Shown here: piece by piece, positions 17,037-26,417 of the stretch
Numbering within the stretch: position 1 is the first letter of the stretch
How the letters are laid out: each line of letters begins with the position of its first letter
From: Pseudofrankia sp. DC12
GTDB taxonomy: Bacteria; Actinomycetota; Actinomycetes; Frankiales; Frankiaceae
Assembly (NCBI RefSeq): GCF_000966285.1
Contig: NZ_KQ031391.1
Location: 6,819,879-6,883,878 of the forward strand
Length of the DNA stretch: 64,000 nucleotides
Direction of reading: 5' to 3'
Made by a program: the position numbers and the translations under genes
Notes under the pieces: model-generated
Seen by the model: only the letters and a program-made list of their open reading frames with translations
Databases searched by the model: none
What the model was told of the DNA's origin: nothing

Positions 17037-18338
17037 TCAGCTCGGCGTCGCCGAAGGCCGGGGCGCCGCGGGCTCGCTGGATGCCGCTGGGGCACCCGCC
17101 AGCGGGGTGGTCGGAACCGGGGTGGTCGGCGACGGCGCAACGAGCGGCGCGGCGGGCGGCAGCGCGGGCGACCCGGCCGCTGGGGCGCTCGAGCTCGCGG
17201 CGGCGGCTGTCGTGGCCGCCGGCCGCGGGGCCGCCACGGCAGCGGACGGCCGCGGCGCGGACGGTGCCTGGACCGCAGTCGGCGGCACGCTGATGGCGTG
17301 GCCATAGACCACCAGGTTGTCGACGTAGTGGTGCGTGTGCTCGTCGAAGGCGCCGTCGCAGGTGATGACCCGGATCTCCGGCCGCGTGACCGGCCCGTAG
17401 ACCTCCTGGGTCGGGAACGTCGCCTTTGAGACCTCCTGGAGGCGGTCGACGACGAAGGTGACGCTCGCCCCGGACGCGCCGACGACGACCAACTGGTCGC
17501 CGGGTAGCACCGAGCCCAGCCGATAGAAGACCGCCGGTCCGGTCTTCGAGTCGTAGTGGCCGACGAGCACCGCCGGGCCCACCGCGCCCGGCGCGACCCC
17601 CGGCTTGTACCAGCCGACGTCGCCCCACTGGGCCGGCACGTCGATCGCGCCCTGCGGGTCCAGCCCCAGGCCGACGACCGGTGCGTCGAGCGCGATCGCC
17701 GGGATCTTCAGCCGGACCGGGCCCGTCACCACCGGCGGCGGGGGCGGCGGGCTGGGGGTGGCCGTCGGCTGGCCGGCCGGGCTGGCCGTGACGGGCGCGG
17801 GCGGCGGTGGAAGCGCGCGCCCGGACGGAGCCTCGGCCGACCGGATCATCGGTACCGCCAGCTGGAAGCCGCTGGCCACCACGAGTGCCATGCCAGCCAG
17901 CGCCAGCGGCCACGACAGGCCACCCAGCCGCCGCCCGCGCCCGCCACCGGTTGCCGCCTCGCCCGCACCACCGGTCGCCGTCCGCCTGAAGCGTCCCGCC
18001 GCGAAGGCTTTGTCGCGGCCGGCCGCGACCGCCCTGGCGAGGGCCGTCCGCGAGGCCCCGGCGAGACGAACGGTCCTGGGCCTGGCGGAGCCAGACCGGG
18101 CGGCCCTCGTCGGGACAGCCCGCAGCCACGCGGCCCGCCGGCCAGCGGTGGGCCTGGGCGCACCCGGTTGCCGACCCGGCTTCGGTGGGCCCGCCGGCCG
18201 GGGAGCCGTGGGCTGGGCCGGCGCGGACCCGGCCGCCGTCTGCCTGCCCCGCGACGGTTCCCGCCGGGGGTGTTCCCTTCCCGCCGGCCCGCGCCGCGCA
18301 CCGCGCGCGGGGTCACGTCGCCTCGGTTCCAGGCCCAC
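17037..18338 (-). CDS. Sortase (class E/F-like), membrane-anchored
   Basis: About 433 aa from GTG 18338 (GGAGGGAG about 10 bases upstream). A long basic, proline-rich cytoplasmic N-terminus comes first, then a membrane segment (PLALAGMALVVASGFQLAV) near residues 140-165 and a proline-rich linker. The sortase fold follows, with VGHYDSKTGPAVFYRLGSV (catalytic His near 262) and VITCDGAFD (catalytic Cys near 325). The usual arginine position after the Cys reads HHYVDNLVVYGH, with no Arg visible there. The C-terminal 100 residues are an Ala/Pro/Ser-rich tail. It joins secreted proteins to cell-wall peptides or to each other. It is divergent from a candidate substrate gene. Confidence 0.85.
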   Translation of the reverse strand: MGLEPRRRDPARGARRGPAGREHPRREPSRGRQTAAGSAPAQPTAPRPAGPPKPGRQPGAPRPTAGRRAAWLRAVPTRAARSGSARPRTVRLAGASRTALARAVAAGRDKAFAAGRFRRTATGGAGEAATGGGRGRRLGGLSWPLALAGMALVVASGFQLAVPMIRSAEAPSGRALPPPPAPVTASPAGQPTATPSPPPPPPVVTGPVRLKIPAIALDAPVVGLGLDPQGAIDVPAQWGDVGWYKPGVAPGAVGPAVLVGHYDSKTGPAVFYRLGSVLPGDQLVVVGASGASVTFVVDRLQEVSKATFPTQEVYGPVTRPEIRVITCDGAFDEHTHHYVDNLVVYGHAISVPPTAVQAPSAPRPSAAVAAPRPAATTAAAASSSAPAAGSPALPPAAPLVAPSPTTPVPTTPLAGAPAASSEPAAPRPSATPS

Positions 18339-18733
18339 GAAAACCGCTCCCTCCCCCTGCCCCGACGCCCGGATGCTACGGCCGGCGACGTCGTTTCCCG
18401 GCCTGTCGCCGCCGTATCCGGGCGCGGTTTGGGCGGGCCAGGAAAAACGGTCACCCGGCCCACGGGCGACGTACCGCGCCAACACCGTGGCCCTGGTTTC
18501 CGGAAATACGGAGAACGAGTCGGGAAAACGGGCGCCGCCGAAGCACAGAGAACGGGCGGACATCCCACCGGCACGGGCATTTGCCACCAGCAGCCGTCGA
18601 CCGGGGCGTGTGCCCGGCGGCCCCGTCCGCCAGGTCCGAGGCCACCCGCAGGCTGCGCTGGATTCCGTCGTCGAGTGGCTATGTTGTCGCTCGCAGCAAT
18701 CACGCAGTCACTAACTCTGGGAGAGGGGACCTG
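18339..18733. promoter_or_regulatory. Divergent promoter region, sortase / secreted protein
   Basis: About 395 bp between the divergent sortase and secreted-protein genes. The sortase frame stays open into this region up to 18587, so a longer sortase is possible. The stretch 18660-18720 (GTGGCTATGTTGTCGCTCGC, then AATCACGCAGTCACTAACTC) is the likely promoter and leader of the secreted-protein gene. Confidence 0.4.
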
Positions 18734-19210
18734 ATGAAGGGACTGGGACGGAGCGCCGCCCTGCTGGGACTGTCCGGCGTCGCCGGCATGCTTCTCACGT
18801 TCGGGCCCGGCCTCGGCGTCGCGTACGCCGACACGGCCTCTGGCGACAAGTCGAGCAACGGCATTCTCGACAACAAGGACGGCAAGGATGGCGGGCTGTT
18901 CCCGAACGGGATCCTGAACGACAAGGACAACTGCAACAAGGACAACAAGGACGGCAAGGACGGCAAGGACGGCGGCCTGTTCCCGAACGGCATCCTTGAC
19001 GACAAGAACAACAGGAACTGCGGTGTCGGTGTCGGTGTCGTCGGCGTGGGTGTCGGTGGCGGTGGCGGTGGCGCCGGTGGCGGCGTCGCGGCGGGTGGCG
19101 GCGGCATGGCCGGCTCCAGCACCGCCCTCCCGCTGGCCGGTGCCGGCCTCGGCGCCGTCCTGCTGACCGTCGGTCTCGCCAACCGCCGCCGCCAGCAAGG
19201 CGCCAACTGA
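18734..19210 (+). CDS. Small secreted repeat protein with sorting-like C-terminal tail
   Basis: 158 aa. ATG 18734 has GAGGGGACC upstream. Signal peptide of about 33 residues (LLGLSGVAGMLLTFGPGLG, cleavage near AYADTA). The mature part carries two repeats built from NGILDNKDGKDGGLFPNGIL-like units, rich in Lys, Asp and Asn. A Gly/Val-rich stretch follows. The C-terminus is LPLAGAG, then a hydrophobic helix (LGAVLLTVGLA), then NRRRQQ. That is the layout of a sortase signal, although LPLAG is not LPxTG. The divergent sortase gene makes it a plausible substrate (inference). A similar protein could be a chaplin-like surface protein, but no chaplin domain is seen. Confidence 0.75.
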   Translation: MKGLGRSAALLGLSGVAGMLLTFGPGLGVAYADTASGDKSSNGILDNKDGKDGGLFPNGILNDKDNCNKDNKDGKDGKDGGLFPNGILDDKNNRNCGVGVGVVGVGVGGGGGGAGGGVAAGGGGMAGSSTALPLAGAGLGAVLLTVGLANRRRQQGAN

Positions 19211-19301
19211 CCCGTGGGGCTGACCGGTCGGACGCGCACGGGCGTCCGACCACCGGCGTCGAGGCGGCTCGCCCGCCCCACGCCGGCCCGGCCTGGCGCC
19301 T

Positions 19302-19333
19302 CCCCGCGGATCCGCGCCCGCGGATCCGCGGGG
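19302..19333. terminator. GC-rich hairpin, 15-bp perfect stem
   Basis: Arms 19302-19316 and 19319-19333 (CCCCGCGGATCCGCG and its complement) are separated by CC. It lies about 90 bp after the secreted-protein stop. There is no T-run, so it may act as a non-canonical actinobacterial terminator. Confidence 0.6.
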
Positions 19334-19398
19334 ACCCCGGGTCCCGCCCGGCGGTGTGTCGGTCAGGCACGGGCCTTTCCGGGCCCGTGGCGGCAACT

Positions 19399-19440
19399 GG
19401 CAGCGGGTGCCACAGCCTCAAGGCTGTGGCACCCGCTGCC
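19399..19440. terminator. Strong hairpin, 20-bp perfect stem
   Basis: Arms 19399-19418 and 19421-19440 are exact complements (GGCAGCGGGTGCCACAGCCT and its reverse complement). It is the second hairpin after the secreted-protein gene and ahead of the tRNA. Without a T-run it fits the actinobacterial I-shaped terminator type. Confidence 0.65.
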
Positions 19441-19627
19441 GCGATACCCCACAGCCATCACAGCACCCCCCAGATCAGGTAAGGTGACAACGTCGCCGGG
19501 CCCCCACAGGGCCAGCCCTCAAAGGACACGGCGAACCCGCCGGGAAACCAGCGGGCCGGCCCGGCGGTCGAGTGCGACCTCGCCGGCCGGTGCAACGCAG
19601 GACGGTCCCGTCTCAGGGGCCTCGTTC

Positions 19628-19701
19628 CGGGACGTGGCGCAGCTTGGTAGCGCACCAGACTGGGGGTCTGGGGGTCGCAGGTTCAAATCCTGTCGTCCCG
19701 A
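19628..19701 (+). tRNA. tRNA-Pro (anticodon GGG)
   Basis: The cloverleaf folds cleanly. The acceptor stem CGGGACG pairs with CGTCCCG, the D arm is GCGC-AGCTTGGTA-GCGC, and the anticodon arm is CCAGA-CTGGGGG-TCTGG with anticodon GGG. The T arm is GCAGG-TTCAAAT-CCTGT. The discriminator is A, and CCA is not encoded. Expected tRNA-Pro features such as the C1-G72 end pair are present. Confidence 0.97.
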
Positions 19702-19728
19702 CAGCGTGATGTCTCAGGACATCGGGGG

Positions 19729-19760
19729 CAGCCGAACCTATTACAATAGGTTCGGCTGTT
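19729..19760 (+). terminator. Terminator of the tRNA-Pro gene
   Basis: CAGCCGAACCTAT (19729-19741), loop TACA, ATAGGTTCGGCTG (19746-19758): a 13-bp stem starting 28 bp after the tRNA and followed by TT. It is also AT-richer than the surrounding sequence. Confidence 0.8.
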
Positions 19761-19906
19761 GCATTTCGGCGAGTCCCGCGACAGGCCGCCGAGCAGGGCG
19801 GAAGCCGGCCGCGCGGTCCTTCACGTACCACGCCCACAGGCCCGCCTGCGGCTAGTCCCCGCGAAAACCGGGGACCTGACAGGGCACGGTCCGGCAGGAT
19901 CAGCTC

Positions 19907-20518
19907 ATGGCCGGTGACCGTTCGCCCGACGACTGGGTCTACGTCGTGACCGACATCGAGACCGACGGTCCCTGGGCCGGTCCCAACTCGATGCGGTCCT
20001 TCGCGTCTGTGGCGGTGTCCGTCGACGGCGCGCGGTACGGCGAGTTCGAGGCCGTTCTGGAGCAGCTTCCGGGCGCCGCGCCGAACCCGGACACGCTCGC
20101 CTGGTTCGAGCGACAGCCGGCGGCGTGGGCCGCGGCGACGACCGGCCAGCGGCCCGTCCCGGTCGTGATGGCCGAGTACGTCGCCTGGGTCCAGTCGCTG
20201 CCAGAGCGCCGGATGTTCGCCGCGTCCCCGCTGGCGTTCGACGGCTGCTGGATCGACTACTACCTGCGCCGCTTCACCCGGTACGGCCTGATCCACGGGC
20301 CGTACGAGACCGACCGGCTGTTCACCGGCCCCGGCCTGTGCCTGCGCAGCTACGCCGCCGCCGTCACGGGCCTTCCCGTCGCGTCGGTCGGTGGCGCGAC
20401 CCTGCCGTCGAGCTGGTTCGGCGACGTCCCCCACACCCATCAGGCCATCGACGACGCCCGCGGCTACGCCAACCTCCTGGTCACGCTCACCAGCCAGCCC
20501 AGGCCCGCCGGGCCCTGA
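19907..20518 (+). CDS. DEDDh-type 3'-5' exonuclease-like protein
   Basis: 203 aa. The exonuclease I motif is VVTDIETDGPWAG near residue 14-26 (D and E of DEDD). A second acidic site is ASPLAFDGCWIDYY near residue 105, and the third motif is HTHQAIDDARGYANLL near residue 176-191 with His and Asp. That order is typical of DnaQ-like exonucleases. The substrate is unknown; proteins of this size often act on RNA or DNA ends without a polymerase. It stands alone on the plus strand, opposite to der. Confidence 0.8.
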   Translation: MAGDRSPDDWVYVVTDIETDGPWAGPNSMRSFASVAVSVDGARYGEFEAVLEQLPGAAPNPDTLAWFERQPAAWAAATTGQRPVPVVMAEYVAWVQSLPERRMFAASPLAFDGCWIDYYLRRFTRYGLIHGPYETDRLFTGPGLCLRSYAAAVTGLPVASVGGATLPSSWFGDVPHTHQAIDDARGYANLLVTLTSQPRPAGP

Positions 20519-20567
20519 CGTCACGACAGGCTGGCACCCGCCCCGGGAGTGGCGGCCGCGGCGCGGG

Positions 20568-21980
20568 CTAGTGGCGGGCCTTGCGGTCCTCTCGCTCGCG
20601 GACGCGGACCGAGATCTCGACCGGGGAGCCGACGAAGCCGAAGTCCTCCCGCAGCCGGCGTTCCAGGAAGCGACGGTAGCCGGGCTCCAGGAAGGCGGAG
20701 GCGAAGACGACGAAGCGGGGCGGGCGCACGCCGGCCTGGGTGGCGAACAGGACCTTGGGAATCCGGCCGCCGCGTGGCGGCGGCGGGGTCGCGGCGACGA
20801 CCTCGCCGAGCCACTGGTTGAGCCGGCCGGTCGAGATCCGGGTGCCCCAGCTCTCGAGCGAGGTGTGCAGGGCGGGGGCGAGCTTGTCCGTGGCCCGGCC
20901 GGTCAGCGCCGAGACGTTCACCCGGGGCGCCCAGGCCACCCGGGCGAGGTCCCGGGTGATCTCCTTCTCCAGCGTGAGCCGGCGGTCCTCGTCGAGCAGG
21001 TCCCACTTGTTGAACGCCAGGACCAGGGCCCGGCCCGCGTCGACGACCATCTGGACGACCCGCTGGTCCTGCTCCGTCAGGGTCTCCCCGGCGTCGAGCA
21101 GCACGATCGCGACCTCGGCGGCCTCGATCGCGGCCGCGGTGCGCAGCGACGAGTAGTACTCGGCGCCGCTGGACTGGCCGACCCGCCGGCGCAGGCCCGC
21201 CGTGTCGATGAACAGCCACTGCTCGCCGCCCACGGTGACGAGCTCGTCGACCGGGTCGCGGGTGGTCCCGGCAACGTCGTGGACGAGCGCCCGTTCCTCA
21301 CCGGCGAGCCGGTTGAGCAGCGACGACTTGCCAACGTTGGGCCGGCCCACCAGAGCCACCCGGCGCGGGCCGTCCTCCTCGTCGAAGCGTTCCGGCGGGG
21401 CCGCCGGCAGCGCGGCGAGCACCGCGTCGAGCAGGTCACCGCTCCCCCGGCCGTGCAGCGCCGACACCGGGTACGGCTCGCCGAGCCCGAGGCTCCACAG
21501 GGCCGCCGTGTCGGCCTCCAGGCGCTGGTCGTCGACCTTGTTCGCCGCCAGCACGACGGGACGGCCGGAGCGGTGCAGCACCCGGGCGACCGCCTCGTCG
21601 GCGTCGGTCGCGCCGACGGTGGCGTCGATGACGAACAGCACCGCGTCGGCGGTGGCCAGCGCCCGCTGGGCCTGCGCGGAGACCCGGGCGGCCAGGCCCT
21701 TGGCGTCCGGCTCCCAGCCACCCGTGTCGACGAGGGTGAACCGCCGGCCGGACCAGTTCGCGTCGTAGGCGACCCGGTCGCGGGTCACCCCGGGGACGTC
21801 CTCGACCACCGCGGCACGCCGGCCGAGGATACGGTTGACCAGCGTCGACTTGCCGACGTTGGGCCGGCCGACGACGGCGAGCACGGGCTGGCCACCGGCC
21901 ACGGTGCCCGTTGTCGGGCCCGGGCTGTCCTGGCTGGCACCGCTGTCCTGGCTGGCACTGTCGTGGTCTCGTGGGCTCAC
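20568..21980 (-). CDS. der: GTPase Der (EngA), ribosome assembly
   Basis: 470 aa with two tandem GTPase domains. The first has [23 protein letters not shown] and NKVD; the second has [26 protein letters not shown] and [14 protein letters not shown]-like C-terminal domain follows ([20 protein letters not shown]). The GTG start is at 21980, and about 30 non-conserved residues precede the first domain. Der is needed for 50S subunit maturation. It is the last gene of the parA-scpA-scpB-rluB-tyrA-cmk-plsC-der series. Confidence 0.97.
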   Translation of the reverse strand: MSPRDHDSASQDSGASQDSPGPTTGTVAGGQPVLAVVGRPNVGKSTLVNRILGRRAAVVEDVPGVTRDRVAYDANWSGRRFTLVDTGGWEPDAKGLAARVSAQAQRALATADAVLFVIDATVGATDADEAVARVLHRSGRPVVLAANKVDDQRLEADTAALWSLGLGEPYPVSALHGRGSGDLLDAVLAALPAAPPERFDEEDGPRRVALVGRPNVGKSSLLNRLAGEERALVHDVAGTTRDPVDELVTVGGEQWLFIDTAGLRRRVGQSSGAEYYSSLRTAAAIEAAEVAIVLLDAGETLTEQDQRVVQMVVDAGRALVLAFNKWDLLDEDRRLTLEKEITRDLARVAWAPRVNVSALTGRATDKLAPALHTSLESWGTRISTGRLNQWLGEVVAATPPPPRGGRIPKVLFATQAGVRPPRFVVFASAFLEPGYRRFLERRLREDFGFVGSPVEISVRVREREDRKARH

Positions 21981-22185
21981 CGTGGTGCCGACTTCCTGGT
22001 AGGTCTCGCGTGGGTGGATCTGGTGCTTCCGAGGGTATCCGGGCGCGCGCGCCAGACCGGCTCCCGCCAGCCGGCGGGCCGGTCGGCAACGGCCGAGTGC
22101 TACGTCGGGTCGCGGAACCTGAAGGTCGCGCGACCCCGACGTAGGACCAGGCGGTGCCGGCGGACGGCCTGGGAGATGTCCGGGC

Positions 22186-23085
22186 CTAGGAGATGTCGCT
22201 GGCGCGGGCGGCGGCCAGATGGTCGGCCAGGTGCACCCGGATGTCCTCGGCGACGGCCGCCAGCGCCTTGCGGGAGCGGGGGTTGGCGGGCATCTCGACG
22301 GCGAAGGGCGCGCCGAAGACCACCCGCACCCGCACCGACCGCTTCGGCCAGTGCGCCCCCTTCGGCAGCGCGTCGCCCGTCCCGAGGCAGGCGACGGGCA
22401 GCACCCGGCAGCGGCCGTGGACGGCCAGGTACGCGATGCCGGCCTGGACCGCGCTCATCTCGCCGGAGCCGCGGGTGCCCTCGGGGAACAGCCCGATCGC
22501 CTTGCCCCGGCCGAGCTCGTCGAGGGCGGTGTGCAGGGCGACCCGGTCGGCCTTGCCACGGTCGATCGGGATCTGCCCGACGAGCCGCAGCAGCCGTCCG
22601 AGGACCCCCTTGTACATCTCCACCTTGGCCAGGCAGCGGACCGTGCGCGGCGCCTCAATGACGACCAGCGGGCCGTCCAGCCAGCTCGAGTGGTTCCCCG
22701 CGAAGATCAGCGGCTCGTCACGCGGGATGTTCTCGACGCCCTCCAGCCGGATCCGCATCACCAGCCGGTTGAGCAGGAAGCGCACCGGGGGCTTGAGCGT
22801 CCGGTGAAGGATGTCGTTGTACGGGGACGACTCGGCACCCCGGTGCAGCGGCTGCTTCGGGCCTGGCTCGGCCGCCGCGGGCTTCGTCAGTGTGGCCGCC
22901 GGCAACGACGCGGGGGCTGGCTCGGCCGCGGAGACGGCAGCCTCGCCGGCCAGCTCGGCCCGGCCAGGCTCCTGCTCGGCGGGAACGGCCAGCGCCACGC
23001 CAGGCTCGGCCGTGGGCGTGCTCACGCCGGCATCCTCGGCCGCGTCAGCCGCGGCGACGGCCGGCTCGGACTCAGGCGCGCTCAC
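22186..23085 (-). CDS. 1-acyl-glycerol-3-phosphate acyltransferase-like (PlsC family)
   Basis: 299 aa. The GTG start overlaps the cmk stop by four bases (GTGA), so the two are translationally coupled. The first 95 residues are Ala/Pro/Glu-rich and likely disordered. The acyltransferase domain has [12 protein letters not shown] (HX4D), [13 protein letters not shown] and [11 protein letters not shown] (acceptor phosphate binding). It transfers an acyl chain to lysophosphatidate or a related lipid at the membrane. In several actinobacteria a PlsC-like gene follows cmk. Confidence 0.9.
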   Translation of the reverse strand: MSAPESEPAVAAADAAEDAGVSTPTAEPGVALAVPAEQEPGRAELAGEAAVSAAEPAPASLPAATLTKPAAAEPGPKQPLHRGAESSPYNDILHRTLKPPVRFLLNRLVMRIRLEGVENIPRDEPLIFAGNHSSWLDGPLVVIEAPRTVRCLAKVEMYKGVLGRLLRLVGQIPIDRGKADRVALHTALDELGRGKAIGLFPEGTRGSGEMSAVQAGIAYLAVHGRCRVLPVACLGTGDALPKGAHWPKRSVRVRVVFGAPFAVEMPANPRSRKALAAVAEDIRVHLADHLAAARASDIS

Positions 23086-23840
23086 GGCGCCGAACCGGGA
23101 ATGGCCGCAGCGAAGCCGGCCGCGGCGATGTGCCGCAGCACCTCGGCGACGACCTCGTCGACCGACATGCCGCTGGAGTCGACCACGATCGCGTCCGGTG
23201 CCGCCTGCAACGGGTCGACCTTGCGGGTGCTGTCCAGCTCGTCGCGCCGCCCGAGCTCGGCGAGGGTCCTGGCGACGTCGTCGACGCCCTTCTCCCCCAG
23301 CTCCCGGGACCGGCGCAGGGCGCGCACCTCGGTCGACGCCGTCAGGAACACCTTCACCGGGGCGTCCGGCGCGACGACGGAGCCGATGTCGCGGCCCTCG
23401 ACGACGATCCCGCCGGACGTGTCGACGGCGCCGGTGATGATCTGCTGCTGCTGGCCGACGAGCCGGCGGCGCACCACGGCCACGGCGCTGACGGCGCTGA
23501 CGGCGTTGGTCACCGCGCGGGTCCGGATCTCCGCGTCGACCCGGACCTGGTTGACCGAGATCGTCGGGCCGTCCGGGTCGGTGCCAGAGGTCAGCACGGC
23601 CCGCTCGGCGAGCTCGGCGACCGCCTGCGGGTCCTCCAGGTCGATGCGCTGCTCCAGGGCGAGCTGGGTGACGGCGCGGTACATCGCACCGGTGTCGAGG
23701 TAGCGCAGGCCGAGCCGGCGGGCGATCGCCTTGGCGACGGTGGACTTGCCGGACCCACCCGGCCCGTCGACCGCGACCACCAGACCGGGCCCGCTCCGGC
23801 CGCCGCCCGACCTCACGCCGGAACCGTGGTCGTGCTCCAC
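23082..23840 (-). CDS. cmk: Cytidylate kinase
   Basis: 252 aa. The P-loop VAVDGPGGSGKSTVAKAIA lies near residue 22. YLDTGAMYRAVT and VVEGRDIGSVVAPDA are the CMP-binding and conserved signatures. It phosphorylates CMP and dCMP with ATP in the cytoplasm. GTG start at 23840; the first 18 residues are non-conserved. The gene precedes plsC-like and der, an order known from Mycobacterium (cmk-engA). Confidence 0.96.
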   Translation of the reverse strand: MEHDHGSGVRSGGGRSGPGLVVAVDGPGGSGKSTVAKAIARRLGLRYLDTGAMYRAVTQLALEQRIDLEDPQAVAELAERAVLTSGTDPDGPTISVNQVRVDAEIRTRAVTNAVSAVSAVAVVRRRLVGQQQQIITGAVDTSGGIVVEGRDIGSVVAPDAPVKVFLTASTEVRALRRSRELGEKGVDDVARTLAELGRRDELDSTRKVDPLQAAPDAIVVDSSGMSVDEVVAEVLRHIAAAGFAAAIPGSAP

Positions 23841-24229
23841 CCGCGTCCTCCGTCCGGACAGCAGCAGCCGCTGCCACTCGTCGTCTCGAAACCTGTAGTG
23901 ATCGGTCCCGGCCGTCCCCGGGGACCGGCGGGACGGCCGGGATCAGGCTACTCGGCCCGCCTCGTCCCCGACCGTCGGCTCGGCCCTCCGCGCGTCTCAT
24001 CGGCGATGACGCAACCGCAGATGCCGACTCCAGGAGGCACCCGCCCTAGCCGTCGGCCTGTAGCCAACCAGGCGTTGGGAGGGCGCTCCGCGCCCGGCAG
24101 GCAGGACCGGGGTCCCTGCCTGCCGGATCGGCGACAGGGTTCCTCCCGGATCGACGAAGCCGGTCCGGGAAGGGCGGCGGTCCGGGAGGTCGGCGAAGGG
24201 CGCTCCGCGCCCGGTTCCGGCCGAACGCC
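23841..24229 (-). terminator. Intergenic region with hairpin after tyrA
   Basis: About 390 bp between tyrA (3' end) and cmk (5' start). A hairpin with 12-bp perfect arms at 24094-24105 and 24115-24126 (CCGGCAGGCAGG/CCTGCCTGCCGG) is extended inside by ACC/GGT and is a likely terminator. The phrase GGGCGCTCCGCGCCCGG recurs at 24081 and 24198. No gene is seen. Confidence 0.55.
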
Positions 24230-25339
24230 TCAGGAACGGTGATAGGCGCACCAGCCGGCGGCGTTCAGGCGGTCGACGAGGTCCGCGGCGACGTCCGGGG
24301 CGACGGCGAGCTCGATCACGCCGGCCGGTGCCTGCAGGCTGTGCTCGAACGGCCCGATGTCCTCCAGGTTGACCCGCCAGTCACCCATCGTCGTCAGCAG
24401 CGCGGCCAGCTGCCCGGGCCGGTCGTCGAGCACGACGCCGACCCAGCCCCAGGGCCGGGCAGCGGCCCGGCCGGGCTTGCGCGGCAGCAGGGTCCGGCCG
24501 GCGCGGCCGCGGTCCATCAGGTCGGTGACGACCTTGCCGACGGAGGCCTCCGACGCATGGTCGAGGGCGTCGGCGAGGGCGGCGAGCTCCGCGGCCACCC
24601 GGCGGGCCTGCGCGGCCACCGGCCCGCGGTTGCCCTCCAGGATCGAGGACCACAGCGCCGGGTCGGAGTCCGCCAGCCGGGTGGAGTCGCGGAAGCCCTG
24701 CCCGGCCAGCGCCAGCTCCCCGGGCCGCAGGTGCGGGGTGGCGGCGGCCAGCAGGCTGGAGACCACCTGCGGCAGATGTGACAGCGCGGCCATCGCCTCG
24801 TCGTGCCGGTCGGGGGTGGTGCGCACCGGCAGCGCGCCACAGGCCAGGGCGAGCGCCTCGGTGGCCGCGACCGCGGCGGTGGCGGTGTGCGCGGTGGGGC
24901 ACAGCACCCAGGTCCGCTCGGCGAACAGGTCCGCCTGCGCCGAGGCCGCGCCGCCGCGTTCCCGGCCGGCGATCGGGTGCGCGGGGCACCAGCTGGTCAG
25001 GTCGCAGCCGGCGACGACGGCCTCTGCGATCGGGCGGCTCTTCACGCTCGCGACGTCGCTGGCCGAGCCGGTGATCCCCGCCTGCTGGAGCGCGCGCAGC
25101 TCGGCGGCGACCGCGTGCGGCGGCACGGCGACGACGGCGTGCTCGACCCGCTCGCCCTGCCACAGCGAGCCGGCGCCCAGCGCCTCGGCGAGCTTGACCT
25201 GCTCGGGGTCGGTGTCGCGCAGCAGCACCTCGACACCGGCCCGGCGCAGCGCCAGCCCGATGCTCGTGCCGATCAGACCGGATCCGACGATGCCGACCCG
25301 GCGGGGCAGGTCTGGCGATGAGACGGGCGCAGGTGTCAC
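24230..25339 (-). CDS. tyrA: Prephenate dehydrogenase with C-terminal ACT domain
   Basis: 369 aa from GTG 25339. The Rossmann NAD site is GIVGSGLIGTSIGLALRRAG near residue 16. A prephenate-binding segment is SWCPAHPIAGRERGG (conserved His and Arg), followed by the helical dimerisation part with GFRDSTRLADSDP. An ACT-like regulatory domain occupies the last about 80 residues (GVVLDDRPGQLAALLTTMGD). It oxidatively decarboxylates prephenate to 4-hydroxyphenylpyruvate for tyrosine synthesis. The ACT domain suggests feedback control. Its place between rluB and cmk is also seen in other high-GC actinobacteria. Confidence 0.93.
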   Translation of the reverse strand: MTPAPVSSPDLPRRVGIVGSGLIGTSIGLALRRAGVEVLLRDTDPEQVKLAEALGAGSLWQGERVEHAVVAVPPHAVAAELRALQQAGITGSASDVASVKSRPIAEAVVAGCDLTSWCPAHPIAGRERGGAASAQADLFAERTWVLCPTAHTATAAVAATEALALACGALPVRTTPDRHDEAMAALSHLPQVVSSLLAAATPHLRPGELALAGQGFRDSTRLADSDPALWSSILEGNRGPVAAQARRVAAELAALADALDHASEASVGKVVTDLMDRGRAGRTLLPRKPGRAAARPWGWVGVVLDDRPGQLAALLTTMGDWRVNLEDIGPFEHSLQAPAGVIELAVAPDVAADLVDRLNAAGWCAYHRS

Positions 25340-25466
25340 GTCCGCCCACGTTACGGGCCGTGGCCGGGCCGCGCGGACGCGGCCTTCCCCACGTCGGGCG
25401 CGCAGGACTGCCACCGTCCGGGGCCCGGGGCCGGCCTCAGGCCGCTCGGCGGCGAGCCCCGAGGCT

Positions 25467-26282
25467 TCAGAGGCCGACCATGCTGTGCAGCGCGCCGACC
25501 TCGTGCAGGGTGAGGTGGCGAGCCCGGCCGGAGCGCAGGGTGCCCAGGTGCACGGCGCCGAACTCGGTGCGCAGCAGCCGCACCACCGGGTGGCCGACCT
25601 CTTCCATCATCCGGCGAACGATCCGGTTGCGGCCCTCGTGCAGGACGATCTCCAGCAGGATCTGCGAGCCGGCCTGGTCGATGATCCTGGCGCTGTCCAC
25701 GCGCACCGGGCCGTCGGACAGCTCGACGCGGGTGTGCAGGCGGCGCATCGTCTCCTTGCGCAGCGGGCCGTTGATCTGGACCTGATAGGTCTTGGGCACC
25801 TGGTAGGACGGGTGGGTCAGCCGGTGGGCCAGGTCCCCGTTGTTGGTGACCAGCAGCAGGCCCTCGCTGTCGACGTCGAGCCGGCCGACGTGGAACAGCC
25901 CGGCGCCGGCGCCGAACTCGGTGAGCAGGTCGCTGATCGTCGGCCTGTCCTCCGGGTCGGACATGGTCGACACGACCCCGCGCGGCTTGTTCAGCGCCAG
26001 GTGCACCAGCCCGGTCCTGGTCACGACGCGCTCGCCGTCGACCTCGATGACGGCGGTCTCCGGGTCGACCCGGCGGCCCTGCTCACGCACGACCTTCCCG
26101 TCGACGCGCACGCGGCCGGCGTCGATCAGCTCCTCGTTGTGCCGGCGCGAGCCGACTCCGGCCGCCGCCAGCACCTTCTGCAGGCGGATGCCCTCCTGGC
26201 CAGCCGCCTCACCGCGCCCGCCGCCGCGCCCCGCCGTCGACCCACGCTCTGCCGTCGACCCACGCTCTGCCGTCCCGCTCAC
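25467..26282 (-). CDS. rluB: 23S rRNA pseudouridine synthase (RluB family)
   Basis: 271 aa. A variable Gly/Arg/Ser-rich N-terminus contains the repeated peptide ERGSTAERGSTA. An S4 RNA-binding domain (RLQKVLAAAGVGSRRHNEEL) follows, then the RsuA/RluB synthase core: LALNKPRGVVST, catalytic Asp in HVGRLDVDSEGLLLVTN, and EGRNRIVRRMMEEVGH. It makes a pseudouridine in large-subunit rRNA. GTG start at 26282. It is adjacent to scpB as in most actinobacteria. Confidence 0.94.
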   Translation of the reverse strand: MSGTAERGSTAERGSTAGRGGGRGEAAGQEGIRLQKVLAAAGVGSRRHNEELIDAGRVRVDGKVVREQGRRVDPETAVIEVDGERVVTRTGLVHLALNKPRGVVSTMSDPEDRPTISDLLTEFGAGAGLFHVGRLDVDSEGLLLVTNNGDLAHRLTHPSYQVPKTYQVQINGPLRKETMRRLHTRVELSDGPVRVDSARIIDQAGSQILLEIVLHEGRNRIVRRMMEEVGHPVVRLLRTEFGAVHLGTLRSGRARHLTLHEVGALHSMVGL

Positions 26283-26417
26283 CTGCGCACCACTTCCGCC
26301 ACGTCCGCCACACCGCCGCGGCCTCGTCGCCGCGTTCCGGGGATGTTCATGTCCAGGTTACGGACCGCGGGCAAGCGGGCGTCGCGCGCTCCGGCCCAGC
26401 CGGGCGGGCCGGCACCG

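Noticed and set aside
19628..19760. Integration site at the tRNA-Pro 3' end
   Set aside because: Housekeeping-like genes follow directly, with no integrase and no repeated tRNA 3' end found in the window.
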